In this document: positions 5,210-5,247 of the stretch, in pieces | How positions within the stretch are numbered: the first letter of the stretch is position 1 | How the letters are laid out: each line of letters starts with the position of its first letter | Origin: Vulcanimicrobiota bacterium | GTDB taxonomy: Bacteria > Vulcanimicrobiota > Vulcanimicrobiia > Vulcanimicrobiales > Vulcanimicrobiaceae | Assembly: GCA_030038335.1 (NCBI GenBank) | Contig: JASHPC010000237.1 | Span: 1-5,247, forward strand | Reading direction: 5' to 3' | DNA: 5,247 bases | Position numbers and translations under genes: made by a program | The notes under the pieces: generated by a model | Seen by the model: the letters and a program-made list of their open reading frames with translations, nothing else | Told to the model about the DNA's origin: nothing | Database searches by the model: none

Positions 5210-5247
5210 TGGGGAAGGCGGGATTTGAACCCGCACGAGGGGTTACC
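5210..5247 (-). tRNA. tRNA 3' half, long variable arm, probably tRNA-Leu (partial)
   Basis: The - strand shows a perfect T-arm: stem GCGGG/CCCGC around loop TTCAAAT (5234-5218). The 7-base acceptor 3' strand CTTCCCC (5217-5211) and discriminator A (5210) follow. Before the T-arm lies GGTAACCCCTCGT. Its GGTAACC looks like the loop and part of the stem of a long variable arm, so this is a type II tRNA (Leu, Ser or Tyr). Discriminator A rules against Ser. The T-arm context GTGCGGGTTCAA is typical of Leu. CCA is not encoded (AGT follows the discriminator), so the host needs a CCA-adding enzyme. The 5' half, including the anticodon, is outside the window. Confidence 0.85.

Noticed and set aside
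5210..5247. Integrated element bounded by a duplicated tRNA 3' end (att site).
   Set aside because: No second copy of the T-arm or acceptor sequence occurs in the window, and no integrase is present.

Overview
This is a high-GC bacterial window (about 55-60% G+C by eye). Most start codons are ATG, with GTG at aroA and TTG at the small membrane-protein gene. It reads as ordinary chromosomal housekeeping and secreted-protein DNA. I see no insertion sequence, phage gene, CRISPR array or defence system. The host cannot be named. A class II AroA, Ala/Pro-rich exported proteins and a small exported protein ending in a Trp-Gly/Gly-repeat helix would fit an under-sampled high-GC soil or subsurface phylum (for example Eremiobacterota-like lineages), but that is inference only.

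Layout, left to right. Positions 1-593 lie on the + strand: the last codons of an upstream gene, an FmdB-type zinc-ribbon protein, and a small single-pass membrane protein whose TTG start is set by a good GGAGG site. Positions 565-4402 are a tightly packed block of five genes on the - strand. In transcription order these are a Tat-exported S41-family protease, an O6-alkylguanine-DNA alkyltransferase (ogt), an unrecognised 81-residue protein, a small secreted or membrane protein with a WGxxGxxG tail, and aroA (EPSP synthase). The aroA 3' end overlaps the + strand membrane-protein gene tail-to-tail by 29 bp. Positions 4403-4491 are a short divergent intergenic region. Positions 4492-4995 (+) encode a small exported protein of unknown function. 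Positions 4996-5209 contain no convincing complete gene. They hold an open stretch with coding-like composition but no start codon, and a small competing-hairpin motif. The window ends inside the 3' half of a tRNA on the - strand, of long-variable-arm type and probably tRNA-Leu.

The - strand block is probably co-transcribed at least in part: ogt overlaps the protease stop codon, and later gaps are 15, 39 and 51 bp. A good sigma70-like promoter sits across the ogt stop codon and could drive the last three genes, including aroA, separately. The genes do not form an obvious pathway. They mix aromatic amino-acid synthesis, DNA repair and exported proteins. I found no clear candidate for a new multi-gene system. 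The points most worth following up are the WGxxGxxG protein and the 81-residue protein upstream of aroA, the S41 protease that lacks the Ctp-type lysine, and the orphan open stretch beside the tRNA.
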